Shown: positions 43,946 through 62,353 of the stretch, in pieces
Numbering within the stretch: the first letter of the stretch is position 1
How the letters are laid out: each line of letters begins with the position of its first letter
DNA from: Cunninghamella blakesleeana
Taxonomy: Eukaryota; Mucoromycota; Mucoromycetes; Mucorales; Cunninghamellaceae
Assembly: GCA_017871115.1 (NCBI GenBank)
Contig: JAFCIZ010000006.1
Location: forward strand, 1,736,001 to 1,800,000
Length of the DNA stretch: 64,000 nucleotides
Reading direction: 5' to 3'
Program-made: the position numbers and the translations under genes
The notes under the pieces: generated by a model
Seen by the model: the letters and a program-made list of their open reading frames with translations, nothing else
Told to the model about the DNA's origin: nothing
Databases searched by the model: none

Positions 43946-46022
43946 TAATTAATGTACATGTCTATATCATTTTATTTATATTTATATGATATATTTATAT
44001 TTACTTATTACATATATATATATATATATACTTAGTTTCTATTATCTAGTTATTTTTCTTTTGATTTCATATACTTAGTAAACATAATTATTAGTATTAT
44101 TTTTATTTTTATTTTATTTTTTTTAAAAAAAAGTGTTTTATTATATAAATAAATGTATGAATAGGTTATTTAGTATAAATAGGTCTAAATTAAAACGACC
44201 GTATGTAGACATTAATAAAGTCCCAATCACGTGTTTATAAAAAGAACAAAATAAATTAAAATGTTGACTTTATTAAAAATAAAGTTAATCATGTGTAAAT
44301 AGTATGAAAAAAATAAAAATAGAAAAAGAAAAAGAGAAAAAAATATTTTATTATTTCAACAAATATATATATTAATATATATATGCATGTTCCAAGGTTA
44401 AAGTTGCTTTTCTTATATTTGCTCATTGTACTCTTTTTTTATTATTTAGCTAAAGATAAATAAAACTTAGATGTAGTCAAAAAAAAAGCTGGGTGGTGCT
44501 ATTTAGTTTTTTTTAAAAATATCCATTTTTGAAATTTTTTTAATTTTTCACTTTTGTAACTTTTTTTTTATTTCAAGCTAATTATCATTTTTGTACTGAA
44601 GTTTATTTCTTTTATAGTAAATATTATTATTATTGTGATCTTATGTATATATTTACTATATTATAATTTTCTAATATATATATATATATAATATAATTAA
44701 TAAAATAGGTACTTTTACTTATTCTTGGTGATGCTGACCCTTAATTATTCCAGGCGCTCTTTTTTATGCAAAGTAATCTTTTATCGTTCCTGGAAAATCG
44801 TTAATTTTAAGGTAACCATATTTTTCTATTTTTTTTTTTTTTTTTTAATGTATATAATTTATGATACAAAGAATTAATGAGCTAATCTATACATGGACAT
44901 ATGTTGTTTGATTTAATAAATTAGTTTCTGACTTTATAGTTAGTATTTAATATTTCTTGTACCTATTTATTATTCTGCTATTCTTTTATTATTATTGATG
45001 ACTATTCTTTATAGTAAACATATATAAATAGGTAGATAAATAATAAATAAGTATATATTTTATAGGATAATACACTAATATATATATATATATATATATA
45101 TTTACTATTTAGTTAATGTAAAATAGGTAAAGTGGCCTTAGAGTTGTATATTTTTGCTTATTCATAGATGCTTTTGGTATCTACACTATGGATCAACATA
45201 ATTTTTCTATTTTTTTTTTTTTTTTTTTCATTAACCTTCAATGATAGTTATCTGAAAATAAAATGGAATTTACTGAATGGCCAGAGATCTTTACGAACCT
45301 TATTGAACAACACAACAAGAGCCGTGTATAATTACTGATTATGAATATTTAATTTTTTGCACTAAAGCAGTGGATGATATTGCACAGAAAGATTCAAAGC
45401 ATGCTAACTCAAATCCTGGGTTTGAATGTTGCAGCTTGTTTTAGTAAGTTTATTTTTTATTTTTTATTATTAGATTCATAGTTTTGTGATATAATTTTTG
45501 TTACTGGTTTGATTCAATAAAAGATTTTTTACTATTGTACGATGATAACTATGTTTGAAGATAACTGTGATCGACCAAGCTATCTCTTTGAAATTTTTGT
45601 TCATCTAACTCACGAAATTACCTGGGGGTTGAAGGGGGAGTAAAAAGCTACATGATCAGAATTTTTCACACTACTGAATTCTCTTAGTATCGAATCAAAA
45701 GTTTTAGTAAGTTTTCACTTCTTTATCATTATGTAATATTTTAATCTGTAAGATATAATCAAAACAAACAAACAAAAATACAGTATTGATTGACTTGTGC
45801 AAAACAATTAATTTATTTTCTTCAAAAAAATAATAATTTATTTAATTTTCGATATATATCATTTATTTTTATTTTTTAAATGGCAATAAATGAAATCAAA
45901 TAAATAAATAGATATATGTATATTAAATATAATAAAATGAAAGAAATTAACGAAAAATACCAATTTCTTTCTTAAATAGGAACATGTATGGTAATATACA
46001 AAGATATAAGTGAAATATATAT
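43946..46022. other. Long intergenic region
   Basis: Two kb between convergent genes (transcription-factor-domain protein + and PDK1-type kinase -). TA microsatellites occur at about 44010-44030, 44675-44690 and 45078-45102, and T-runs at 44828-44846 and 45213-45228. A more complex, coding-like relic is described separately at 45263-45640. Confidence 0.5.
45263..45640 (+). pseudogene. Possible decayed coding relic
   Basis: Base composition changes from simple AT-rich DNA to mixed sequence. ATG at 45263 opens 22 codons (MEFTEWPEIFTNLIEQHN...). A shifted frame then runs open for about 45 codons (ITDYEYLIFCTKAVDDIAQK...) to a stop near 45444, and another fragment (CDRPSYLFEIFVHLTHEITW) lies near 45570-45630. 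No domain recognised. It could be a broken gene or transposon fragment, or intron-split exons. Confidence 0.25.
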
Positions 46023-49000
46023 TTAAGCTAAACCAAAACTATCTACCAGCATAGTATTTATTGTATTTACCCAGTCTTGTGCTTGATTATTTCCATGTAC
46101 TTCAAATGTGTATGATTTTTGAGGCTATGTTAATATATACATAATTAAATAAAGTAACAATAAAAACAGTATATTAGATATATATATTAAAAATTAAATA
46201 AAATTAAATAATATAGTTCTAATTTTTTTTTTTTACATACCGTATGAATAGTAAAAACAGATCTTCCTTTTAATTCTGGTAATAGTTTTGAATTCCAGCT
46301 AATTTCACATCTTAATCCACCACCTGACCCATCCTTTCCTTTCCCTTCATCCAAATACAATAATCTTGGGCGATCCGTTAAAACTAAATATCGTTTTTTT
46401 GAAAATAATCCTCTACGACGAGTCACCTTTCCGGCGCGAACAATTGATTCACTAGGATATAGGTGTGGCATCCTGTTTTACATTAAATAAAAAAATAAAA
46501 AATAAAACAAAGTGAATAAAAAAAATTATATAGTAATTAATAATTACATTAATAAAAGTTCCATATTTTCAATTAAAAGGATACAATAGTAACAACAGTA
46601 ATGATAATAGTAAAAAAAAAAAAAAAAAAAAAAGATATGTGTAGTAGTATGAATACAATAAAAACATATAAAGTATGGAAAGGGTGGAGTTCATTATTAT
46701 TATTTATTACTATTATTATATTATTATCACTATTCCTATTATTATTATTATAAAATTACAATATGCATTACCATGGTGGATGAGACTGGTTACCTAATCG
46801 CTCGGTAGTAGAGTTATCGGTTGTAGAAAAAGAAGATTTAGTACTATTTGAAGGTAAAAACTGATGTGATAAAGAAGAAGAATGAGGTAAATTATTATTT
46901 TCTTTTATTGCTACATGTGAAGAAGAAGATGAAGTAGATGGATGAGGTAAATTAACTGCTGTACTAGAATCGGAAGAAGAATGTTGATGTTGATGGAGTG
47001 GTGATGAGGATGATGTTGATGTTGAGTTATTTGCATTTGGAAGAAGTGGGGCCAATGGATGAGGAAGTTCTGGTGAGTGAGGAGGAAGTTGCGAAACGTG
47101 ATCACTAAAAGGGTTTTCATCTGCAATATTATTATTATTATTATTAGGATGATTGGATGCACTTAGTGGTGAAACAAGTTGACCTTGTTGTGGATCGTAC
47201 AGAGGATGTTCTAATTGTTGATATTGTTCTGGTAATTGTAACTGCTGTTGTTGTGCTTGATATCGCTGATATCTACGCTGACGAGATGAAGAAATTGTAT
47301 CCACTTGCTGTTGTTGTTGTGATTGATAATAATCTTGGTCATTTCCATTGAACCAATTTTCAAAATCATCTTCATCATCTTCATTATTATTTTGCTTTTG
47401 TTCTTTTAATAATTTTTGTTGTAATTGTTGATATTTTAATTCTTCCAAATATTTTTGTACTAATAAAGGTAGAGGCATATTGCCAAATACATTGTCCCAG
47501 ATTATTCCTTCAAAAAATGGGTGGTTTTTTATAACTTCAATGCCACCCATTTCATCAGATCCAAGTCGTTTTTCAGGGTTTAAAACAAGTAATTTTTCAA
47601 CCAAGTCCTTAGCCACTTCAGGAAAATCAGTAGGATATTCATAATCTAAATTTTTAATATTTTGAAAAATTAAATAATCTGTTGCAGCTTTGAATGGTGA
47701 TCGCCCAGATATCATTTGAAATAATACACAACCAAAGGCCCACCAATCAGCTCTATCAATAATAAAATAAAATATAGAATTGTTTAAGATTAGCAACAAT
47801 AACATCATCATTTTCCCTATAATAAGTATTATCATTATTATTATATTCGTTTTATATTTTTAAAAGTATATGTTATTTTAGATAATTACCCTTTTAAAGT
47901 TGGCTCACTTCTTAATAACTCTGGTGATACATATTCTGCTGTGCCTACAAAAGATCTCGTTGATCCTATCAATACATAAGTTAAAAAAGAAAAAGAAAAC
48001 ATCCAAGTTAATCAAATCTCATTGCTATCATATACTAACTGAATGAAAGTGTATATTATCGATCTTTTTACCATTCCCAGCGTTTTCAGTATCATTAGAG
48101 AGTATTTTTGCAGACCCAAAATCAGTAATTTTAATATGCATATTTTCATCCAAAAGAATACTATGAAAATATAATAAAATTATAAATAATGGTAATAAAA
48201 TAAAAACTTAACACCTTCAACTAATATATATAAATTATATACTATAAATTAAAACAAAACAAAAAATCAACTTACTTTTCAGGCTTTATATCTCTAAAAA
48301 AATGAAAGATAAAAAATATATGATAGTATATATATATATAATTAATAAATTGATAAATATATGCTTTTTTGGGTTCATTTTATTTTTACTATTATTACTT
48401 AAATACATACCTGTGTATTACTTCTTTATTATGAATATGTTCCATAGCGAGTAATATTTCTGATGCATAAAATCGAGCTGTTTCAATATCAAATGGTGCC
48501 ATCTAAAAATCAAAAAGATACATATATATGTTTTTTTAATCCCATAACTTAATATATACATATTACCTTATTTTGATCCTTACTTTTCTAATAAATGTAT
48601 ACAATTCACCATTAGGAGCTAAATCAAGTACGTAATCTATTAAATATGATATAGATATATAAATATAAGGTTATGAATATAATTAATTTTATTTTGTTTG
48701 GTGCTTTATTTTATTTTTCATAAAATACATCCATATACATGTGCACATGTATATATATATATAATATTTAAACTTACATAAACTTCTGTTATCTCTAAAA
48801 GTCCAATATAATTTAACAATACCAGGATGGTTCATTCGACTCAGGGCATCTCTTTCAATCATGACGTATTTAACCTTGTCGTTTTTAACTATATGTGCTT
48901 TATCCAATTTTTTAACTGCATATTGTTTGTTTGTTTTTTTATCTTTTCCTAGTATAACCTATATAAATTTATACATATATTATAATTTATCTAATGAGTA

Positions 49001-49301
49001 TCTGAAACTGATAATATGGAGAAGTATATAGTTAAAGTGCCTTTATACATAATACACTTGAGGAAGGTGTATAACTTACAGTTGAATAGCTTCCCTCACC
49101 TAAAATGTCGCCATATTCAAAATCAGATACTATTCTTCTGTGCTGGTATAAAGGATGAGATGGGTCATCAATATTTGTTACTGTTACTGATGAAGTTTTA
49201 TTATTATTTTTGATTTCATTAGTGGAATTAGATGAAGAGACTGAAGTTGTAGGTAAAGGTGTTGGTCCTGAGGTTGCTGTTTCTATATTTTGATTTTCCA
49301 T
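46023..49301 (-). CDS. 3-phosphoinositide-dependent protein kinase 1 (PDK1/Pkh) homologue
   Basis: AGC-family master kinase that phosphorylates the activation loops of other AGC kinases. Ten exons (- strand): 49080..49301, 48778..48958, 48584..48636, 48411..48502, 48276..48293, 48072..48160, 47890..47965, 46772..47752, 46241..46472, 46023..46124, giving 681 residues in one frame. Kinase blocks: DFEYGDILGEGSYSTVILGK, QYAVKKLDKAHI, the catalytic loop HRDIKPENILL, DFGSAKI, SFVGTAEYVSPELL and DWWAFGCVLFQMI. An 18-nt exon encodes the heart of the catalytic loop. A Gln/Asn/Ser-rich region follows, then the PDK1-type PH domain: AGKVTRRRGLFSKKRYLVLT, and in the last exon SYTFEVHGNNQAQDWVNTIN. The PH domain favours PDK1/Ksg1 over other AGC kinases. 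Confidence 0.93.
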
Positions 49302-50236
49302 AATAAATTAATTAATAAATGATATTGTATATGTGTTTTTTTCTTTATTTGTATGTAATGTATAGATGTATATATAGATGTATATAAAAGAAGGTCTAAG
49401 GTATAATTCACACCATATACTATTAAAAAAAAGTAAAAGAAAAAAGGAGTTTTTCTTCTACAATTCAATTTTTTTTTAAAAAATAAATGGACCAATTTCG
49501 AGCCCCGGTATCAACTTTTTTCGTGTATCTTTTTATATATATTATATATATATATATATATATTCACAATATATAATCAGTAGTATAATAAAATATTTAT
49601 TTTTTTAAATAAAAATTAAAAAAAGTAATAAAATGATGAATTATATTTTGATTTGCTGTAAGAAATATCAATTATATAAATATATTACATAGATATGTAT
49701 TCTGTTATATATATTAAGAAAGTGATGATTAGTATATTCAAGTCTTTGGAAGTATATTTTAACATGAAATCTACTCTTATTAGTACTATTTTTATTTACA
49801 TTTTACATAAAATTAAGCTTAAAGAATGCACAAATATCCATTGGTCTTTGAATATATATATTTATTATTTATTTATTAATTTCAGTAATGACATATATGC
49901 GTATGTTATTATGTGGAGTTTAATTATACAATTCTGATGAAAACATTCACAAAAGCTATTAAAAATAAAAATTGTATAAATATGGTGAAAAAGGGTCTAA
50001 TGGTATTTTTAGAATTGTTTCAAGCGCAGATCATCGAAAAACTCTATTACATAATTTATTGATTTATGTCTTTCTAAAAAAACACTTTTACTATTTTTTT
50101 TTATAAAAGATCTATTTAATTTTTATTTACTATATTAATACAAATATTACAATTATAAAAACGATCTAAAATGATAATAGTGATTTAATCAATCAAATAA
50201 AAAAAAAGAATACATAGTGGTTATTGGCTTTTTTTT
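49302..50236. other. Intergenic region
   Basis: Promoter side of the PDK1-type kinase and 3' side of LIP2 (tandem, - strand). A TA microsatellite lies near 49533-49562. Short open stretches inside are simple-sequence and not coding-like. Confidence 0.5.
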
Positions 50237-50623
50237 TTATAAATAATCCTTTAAAAGATCATTCACTTGAGGTAATTCAACAGGTACTAATGGTTTACTA
50301 AAGAATTTTTCAAAGCTTCCAAGAATAAAAGGTAAAGCTTCATCTACAGTAAAATCCTTTTTTAATTGTTGACTTAACGAAGTGACCTTTTTATCTTCTA
50401 ATCCACATGGAACAATATGACTATACCAATTTAAATCTGTATTACAATTTAAAGCGAGTCCATGGCTCGTAACATATCTTTGTAAATGAACACCCAAGGC
50501 AGCAATTTTATGATCTTGTCCCACCCAAACACCCGTATTCTCGGTTGTATTGGCTTTAATTCCTAATTCATTACATGTGTCGATAATAATTTTTTCTAGT
50601 CTTGATACATAACATCTTACGTT

Positions 50624-50662
<39 letters not shown>

Positions 50663-51304
50663 AATGATGAATAGTGAATGGTATATTATTGTTATATATT
50701 ATTTATGATTCCTTTTCCATTATTTTTATTTTATTTTATTTTAAATAAGCTTTACCTTATAATCACGTATATCAATAATAGGGTAAGCAACTAATTGTCC
50801 AGGTCCATGAAAAGTAACTTGTCCTCCACGCATAGTCTACAATATAATAGAATATATATTTAATAATATGTTGAAGATTATATAAAATTAGATGCTTATT
50901 ACTGTTAAAAATATAGCGTCTATTTATATTTATTTTACTTCAACATAGGTAGCCCCTAATTCATTTAATCTTTTCCCTTCTAAATCTTGTTGACCACGAA
51001 TTCTTCTCCCAGCTGTATAAGTAGGAGTATGTTGTAAAAAGCAAACAACATCCAAAGGATTCTTTTTATCAAAAATAACATTATCAGATTGCTGTTCCTT
51101 TAATTGGGCATTTAAGGCAAGTCGACGTTGGACTAATAAATCTTGAAGTTGAAGTCCTAATGAATAAGGTAACGGCTGGCGAATATTTATATAACCTATA
51201 GGTTCATTGGGTCGTAAAGGTTGAGTGAGTGAAGAACTGCAGGAACTATATGTTCGTTTCCAATATGTTTTTGTTGAAAAAGATTTTATTATTCTTATTG
51301 TCAT
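50237..51304 (-). CDS. LIP2: Lipoyl(octanoyl) transferase, mitochondrial
   Basis: Moves octanoate from acyl carrier protein to lipoyl-dependent enzymes, the first step of lipoate attachment. Exons 50939..51304, 50756..50836 and 50237..50626 join to 278 residues. The N-terminus ([20 protein letters not shown]) is basic, Ser/Thr-rich and lacks acids, a good mitochondrial presequence. Family signatures: [15 protein letters not shown]; after the first intron [18 protein letters not shown], the LipB hallmark; [20 protein letters not shown] with the conserved Lys; and [15 protein letters not shown] with the catalytic Cys. Length and order are normal. The second intron begins after IRDYK and contains a TA microsatellite near its acceptor. 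Confidence 0.95.
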
Positions 51305-51730
51305 AATGTTATATATTTATATATAAAGTGTAAAAAAAAAAAAAGAAAAATGACAAAAAAAATCTTTTAAAAAATTCTAAATATGAATAATTGACTGAAC
51401 TTTAATATATAACTTTATTTTTATTTTTTATTTTTTTGATATGAATAAAAAGTGAATATGAAGATTGAGAGGAAACATAGTATATACAATCCAATGAAAT
51501 AATAACAAAGAGAGAAAATAATAATAATAAGTGAAAAATAAAATAAAATAAAAAGAATAATAGTAGTAATAAGGTAATAAATAAAAAGAGAGAAATAATA
51601 ATAATAATATAAGTATAATAATAATAAAGTATCAGTAATAGTATATAGTATATGTGAAATGTTTTTAAAATTTAGCAAAATTTGATGAATAAATGTAATA
51701 TTTTTAAAATAATACCTATCTATTCAATTC
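51305..51730. other. Intergenic region
   Basis: Promoter of LIP2 and 3' flank of the MEF2-like gene. The 51421-51678 stretch is an AT microsatellite-like block whose long open frame is only Tyr/Leu/Ile low complexity, so I do not call it a gene. Confidence 0.5.
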
Positions 51731-52505
51731 TCACCATCTAGTTTTTTGTTTTTTTGATATCGTATCATCATCCTTAGCTTCATTTCCATCCCCTTTTTCA
51801 TCTTGTGTCGTTCGTTTTAATGAGTCGCTATATATAAAGAATAAAAATAAAAACATTTATAATTAATACATTTTCAATTGTTTATTTTTTTTTAAAAAAA
51901 ATAATAATAATAAAAAAAAGGGGGGAGACACATCAAAGTTTCATATATATATACATATTTTTTTTTTTAAAAAAAAAAAAAGTATCACTTACGTTCCCAG
52001 CTTTGCTAATGGAGAAGGTTTATAATCTTTAGAAGGAGGTGGCCAATGGAACGTATTACCGACCGTTGGAGTTGCCGAAAAATTCAAAGGACTAGGTAAT
52101 TCACTTTGTTGGAAAAAATCAGGGTAAAAAGTAGAAGGACTTGGCAAATCTGAAGCAAACCGAGATGGAAGTGCAGATGGGGGGCCAGCTGATGGGGGGC
52201 CAGATTCATCAGGTGCTTGAGAAGAATTATTAGGTCCCGACGTTGTGATTGGTTCAAGTTTCACTTTTATATCTTCTTTATGTTGAGAATGAGGATGAGA
52301 AGGATGATGCTGCTGTTGATGAGAAGAAGGATGATGATCATTGTTTTTATTACTATTATTATTTTCATTATTATGGCCATTATTATTATTATCATTATTA
52401 TTATTATTATTATCATTCATATTTTGATTAGATAATGTTGATGTATTGGATACTGATCTTTTATGCCCATGTATATCTTGTTGCGTAGGAGATGATGCAT
52501 GATGA

Positions 52506-52549
<44 letters not shown>

Positions 52550-54204
52550 GGCTTCTGGGATTTGTACTCTTAATTTTGGTGGTTTTTTAGCTGGACTTCC
52601 TGATGGAGATGAGCCTGGTGTCATGGAAGAAATCATAGGTGCTGGATAAGGCGAATGTACGGATGGCTGTCTAGAATGATTACCTGGTGAATGCTGTTGC
52701 TGATCAGAATGAGGTGGAGGTGATTGAGAATAATTAGATGACATTGCTTGTTGTGATGGTTGCTGTTGATGTGGTTGCATTGTTTGTGTTGGTTGTGGTG
52801 GGCTTTGATGATGAGCAGGTGGTGGTAATGAAGTGTATCCCATATTAGATGGAGGTGGGCCTCCAACATGAGGGCCCTGTTATTAAATAAGATAAAAATA
52901 AAACAAAAATAAAAAGCATATAATTATATTGTTAGAAATATAATTTCCCCTTACAACCATATAAACCAAATTAACTTTATATATAAAATAAACTTACGTG
53001 CATCATATACATTTGTTGAGAGTTGGGTTGAGATGGCTGATGATGAGAAGGATGATGAGGGTGATGGTGCTGTTGTTGTAAATGTTGTTGATGAGGTGGC
53101 ATTGAATAAGCATCATAACCTGAAGGGTGCATATTGGGATGATGCTGCTGTTGTTGAATATGAGAAGGTGGATGCTGTGGTGGCATAGATTGATTCATAG
53201 CATATCTCATTTGACTAGGTTGAGGTTGATAATATACTGGTGCTTGATGTTGAACAGCAGGAGAATGATTAAATTGAGGATTCATCATATGAGGAGGAGG
53301 ATTTAATTGTGCAGATTGTGATACAGAAGGCCCTTGTGGTTGTTGAAGAGACTTTGTAGGATTATTGTGAGAAGGTCCTTGATTTATTGAATGTTCATGT
53401 TCACCTAATTCATCGTCATCGTCATTATTATCATCTTTATCCGAAGCATTTATAAACTACATTTTATAGAAAAGGAAAGGAAGAAAGAAGGAAATATATA
53501 TAAATAGTGATGGAATTATTAATATTATATTGTAATCCTTTAACCTATTTTCTCTTTACTTTGTTTAATTTATATATAAATAAAAATTAAAGCGATAACT
53601 TACATCGTGGTTTGATTTACTTTCATGGGGTTCATTATACTATAGAACAAATAAAAAGTCCGTGAGTCAAGAAATTCTAGTTACAACACTTTATACGTAT
53701 ATATATATACTTTCCACTATTCGCTTTTTTTTTCTTTTTTTTCGTTTTTTCCCTTCCTTCTATTTTTGCTGTTTTTTTTAAAAAAATAATAATAATGGAA
53801 ATAGAAATAACACATACTTCAGTATATTTCATCAAAATCTTATCGATTTCCGTACTAGCGTATTGTACCAGTTTTCCGTTATTGTTGAAAATAATGAGAG
53901 CCACTTCACAATCACAAAGTACACTTAATTCATATGCTTTCTTCATTAAACCATGTTTACGTTTTAAAAACGTTACCTAAATAAATAAATACATATAATA
54001 TTCGTTGATTAAAAAAAATAGAAAGGAAAAGAAAGCGAAAGAAAAAAGAATAAGATTAATAAAAAGAGAAAAAATAAAAATAAAAAGTAGTCAGGGTCCT
54101 CCTCTAATAATAATAAAAAAAAAACAATAAACTTTTTTTTAAAAAATTACCTGTCTATTTCTGTCGTCTTCGATAGTTTGAATCTTGATCTTTTTTCTAC
54201 CCAT
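51731..54204 (-). CDS. MEF2-type MADS-box transcription factor (Rlm1-like)
   Basis: Exons (- strand) 54151..54204, 53976..53818, 53639..53604, 53456..52998, 52876..51993 and 51827..51731 join to 562 residues. The MADS domain starts at residue 1, [18 protein letters not shown], and continues after the first intron with [20 protein letters not shown] then [10 protein letters not shown]. The MEF2-type extension follows, including [16 protein letters not shown] over the third exon. The rest is Gln/His/Pro/Asn-rich with long homopolymeric tracts, ending in a charged tail. MEF2/Rlm1 factors bind CTA(A/T)4TAG sites and in yeasts act downstream of the cell-wall MAP kinase; that role here is inference. 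The fifth exon contains poly-Asn tracts, so length may vary between strains. Confidence 0.92.
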
Positions 54205-54777
54205 AATAAATATTTAATCGTAAAAAAAAAGGAAGTGAAGAAAAGACTAAAATGTATAAAAATAAAAATAAAAGCAATTTAGAATTATGACTAAAAAATA
54301 TAGTTTCGATAGTAAAAAGTTAAAATAATAATAATACATAGCCAATAAAATAAATAACATAATATTATTTTTACAAATATATTTATTTCTTGAAAATGTA
54401 TTTTCTTATCTAAATCTATTTTATTATATACTGAAATATAAACTTACAAATAACTTTTTTTTTTTATTGTTTAGATTGAATTTTTTTCAAAAATTAGTAA
54501 GAGGGGAAAAAGATGAAAAGAAAAGAAAGAGACGAAAAAAAAATTGTAGAAAGGAAAAAAAAGGAATTGGTTCGAAAAAAAAATTGAAGGAGCTATTAGA
54601 TTTTTTTAAAACGCCGCCCATTTTTTTGATCAATTGACTCAGCCCTTTTACATTAACAATTTAAAAAAAGTTTAAAAAAAATTAAGCATTTTTTATATCA
54701 ATGCTTAAAAAATATTGATTTATTTTATTTTTCATTCTTTCTATACATAAAAGCTATAATATGATTTATCTATCTAT
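54205..54777. other. Intergenic region
   Basis: Promoter of the MEF2-like gene and 3' flank of PEX1 (tandem). AT-rich with homopolymers only. Confidence 0.5.
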
Positions 54778-60200
<5,423 letters not shown>

Positions 60201-61439
60201 TCTATATTAAAAAATCTATTTAATAAAGTAAAAAGAAAAGAAAAAGAAAAAAGAAGAGAAGTGAAATATAAAAAAAAGTTTAATCCTTTTTAAGATTAAT
60301 CTTTTATGTCAGAAAAAATTAAGCGGAATTTAAATCACATACCAATAAAAAACCAGCTCTCTTTTTTATTAACTATATTTTTTACTGTTTTTCAACTTGG
60401 CTTTAGTTAAACTTGAAAATTGAACAAAAAATGAAAAGATGTATTAACTTTTTATGTTGATGTAATAGAAATAAAAAATGCTTTTTTTTTAAAAAAAAAA
60501 AAAAAAGAAAAAAAAGAAAAAAAAGAAAAAAGAGTTGAAAAATTGAAAAAGTTCCTTATTAAAAGTACCAAACACGCTATTATTAAAAGAGAATGCTTTT
60601 TTATTGCTGTTTAATATATCACTTAATTAAAACCATATTGATATAAATACAGAGATTATACGTCTATCAAAAAAAAAAAAAAAAAAGAAAAACTTTTATA
60701 TGAATTACCCCACCTGTTATAAATAAAAATATCTTTTTTTTTTTTTTGTAAATCTGCGCTCTTTTCTTCTGTGCTCCTTTTTTTTTTTTGATCTACCTTT
60801 GACCTCCGTGCCCCATATCGAAATTATAAATGTCCACGAATCATAGAACATTTTCTGTCAGGTTGTTTTATTATTATTACCATTATCTTTAAACATCACA
60901 TTATATAAATCACTAATATTTATATATATATAACATCTAATGCAAACCTTCCCTGGCTTTTTTATACTCTGATTGGTTTAAAATTTTGTGTTTAAGTTTC
61001 TAAATCTAAAAATAAAAACAGTAATGGTAATCATTGTATTATATCTTTTATATATTTATAATTAAAATAGAGATGATGATATTTTAAAATAAATAATATT
61101 TTTTATTTTATTTATGATGATTATTAAAAAGGAAAAAAGAAAAAATATAAGCTAAAAAAAAGGTGAAATCGGCGGAGAATATAAAGAGAGGGGAAGAAAA
61201 AAAATATGGGGAAGAAAAAAAAAAAAGAAGCTACTTACACATTTGGAGAAAAACAACATCACAACTTTAAAGTATAGAAATTCAAATGATAAAAAAAAAT
61301 TAAAAAGAAAAATGTATTTGTATATTATTATTTATTATAAAAATAATGATGGGTGAATGGAGTTGAAGAGGGAAAAAATGATGATTATATTAAAAAATAA
61401 AAAAAAGATGGAAGATAGAATAAAAATATTATATTTTTT
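60201..61439. other. Intergenic region
   Basis: Promoter side of PEX1 and 3' flank of the bHLH-Zip gene. A T9A15 block lies at about 60482-60506, and A- and T-runs at about 60669-60686 and 60733-60747. No exon recognised. Confidence 0.5.
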
Positions 61440-62353
61440 TTACATGCTTACATGATGATACATTCTTTCCAAAGCTTGTTTTTGTAACATGGAGTCTTGA
61501 AACTTCTTTAAATGATCATTTTCATTAACCAAACGTTCCAATTCAACTAATAAAGCAGATTGATTTTTTTTCAAATGTTGTAAATGTTGTACGGTACGAT
61601 GTAATAAAGCTGCTTTACTCATCTTTTTATTAATACAACCTGGTAAATGTTGGCGTAATTCTTGAAACCCATCAGAAATTTGAGCACGACGTTTTTGTTC
61701 TGATTGAATATGAATTTGTCGACGCAATTCTAAAGCAGCAGCTGCACTGTCTTCATCGGTAGAATCATCATCACTTGTTTTGGAAGAAGTTGAGGAAGAA
61801 GAAGGAGAACGCCCGTTTCCATTATTATTGCTATTTAAACGTTTTTGTTTCTTTTTACGGCCATTTTCATAGGATTCTTTGGAATACTGATGAAACTGAG
61901 GTAAAAAGGATTCTGGTAAAGTATTAACTTTGGCAATTTTTTCAGAAATACTTGTACTAGAGGATAATAATGGAGGTGGTGTTGAAGCAGGTGGTGAATC
62001 AGGTAAATCAAATACTGTAGGAAGAAAATGAATATCAGGAGGTGTATTTAATAATGGTGTAGTGGAGTAAGTAACTATAATAATAATTTAAAGTTATTAA
62101 AAAAATAGAGAAAGAAAAAAAAAATTAAGATTTTCGGTTTTTAAAATAAGCAAAAATAAAATATTATTCATCTCCTATTCATTTTTTTATTTAAAAATTA
62201 TATAATTATATATAAATCTTTTTTTTTTTTACTATCTTTTCTTTTTTTTTTTTTACCTTGATTAAAAGTATCCATTTCGAGTTTAGGGTGAGAGGTTGTA
62301 TAAGTAGTGGGAATGATATATTCGTCAAAAGTGAAATCAGTTTCGGTATTCAT
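61440..62353 (-). CDS. bHLH-leucine zipper transcription factor, MLX/Mondo-like
   Basis: Exons 62257..62353 and 61440..62074 give 243 residues, starting MNTETDFTFDEYIIPTTYTT. After a Pro/Ser-rich region and the basic patch NGRKKKQKRLN comes an acidic Ser/Asp stretch. Then the basic helix-loop-helix at about residues 149-205: LRRQIHIQSEQKRRAQISDG, LPGCINKKMSKAALLHRTVQ. A leucine-zipper helix follows (LKKNQSALLVELERLVNEND). The SEQKRR basic region and KMSKAALL helix 2 are close to MLX/Mondo and other E-box binders. Dimer partner and targets are unknown. An A-rich intron separates the short first exon from the rest; the frame continues through it. Confidence 0.88.

Noticed and set aside
49695..49937. 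An 80-residue frame upstream of LIP2
   Set aside because: Ile/Tyr/Asn-rich reading of AT-rich spacer, with no splice context or family similarity.
51421..51678. An 85-residue hydrophobic protein
   Set aside because: The frame is a by-product of an AT microsatellite-like block made of Tyr, Leu, Ile and Phe runs; no complexity typical of a gene.
43400..53200. CAA/CAT/AAT repeat arrays as tandem-repeat loci or a CRISPR-like array
   Set aside because: They lie inside coding exons and encode poly-Gln, poly-His or poly-Asn; no spacer-repeat structure.
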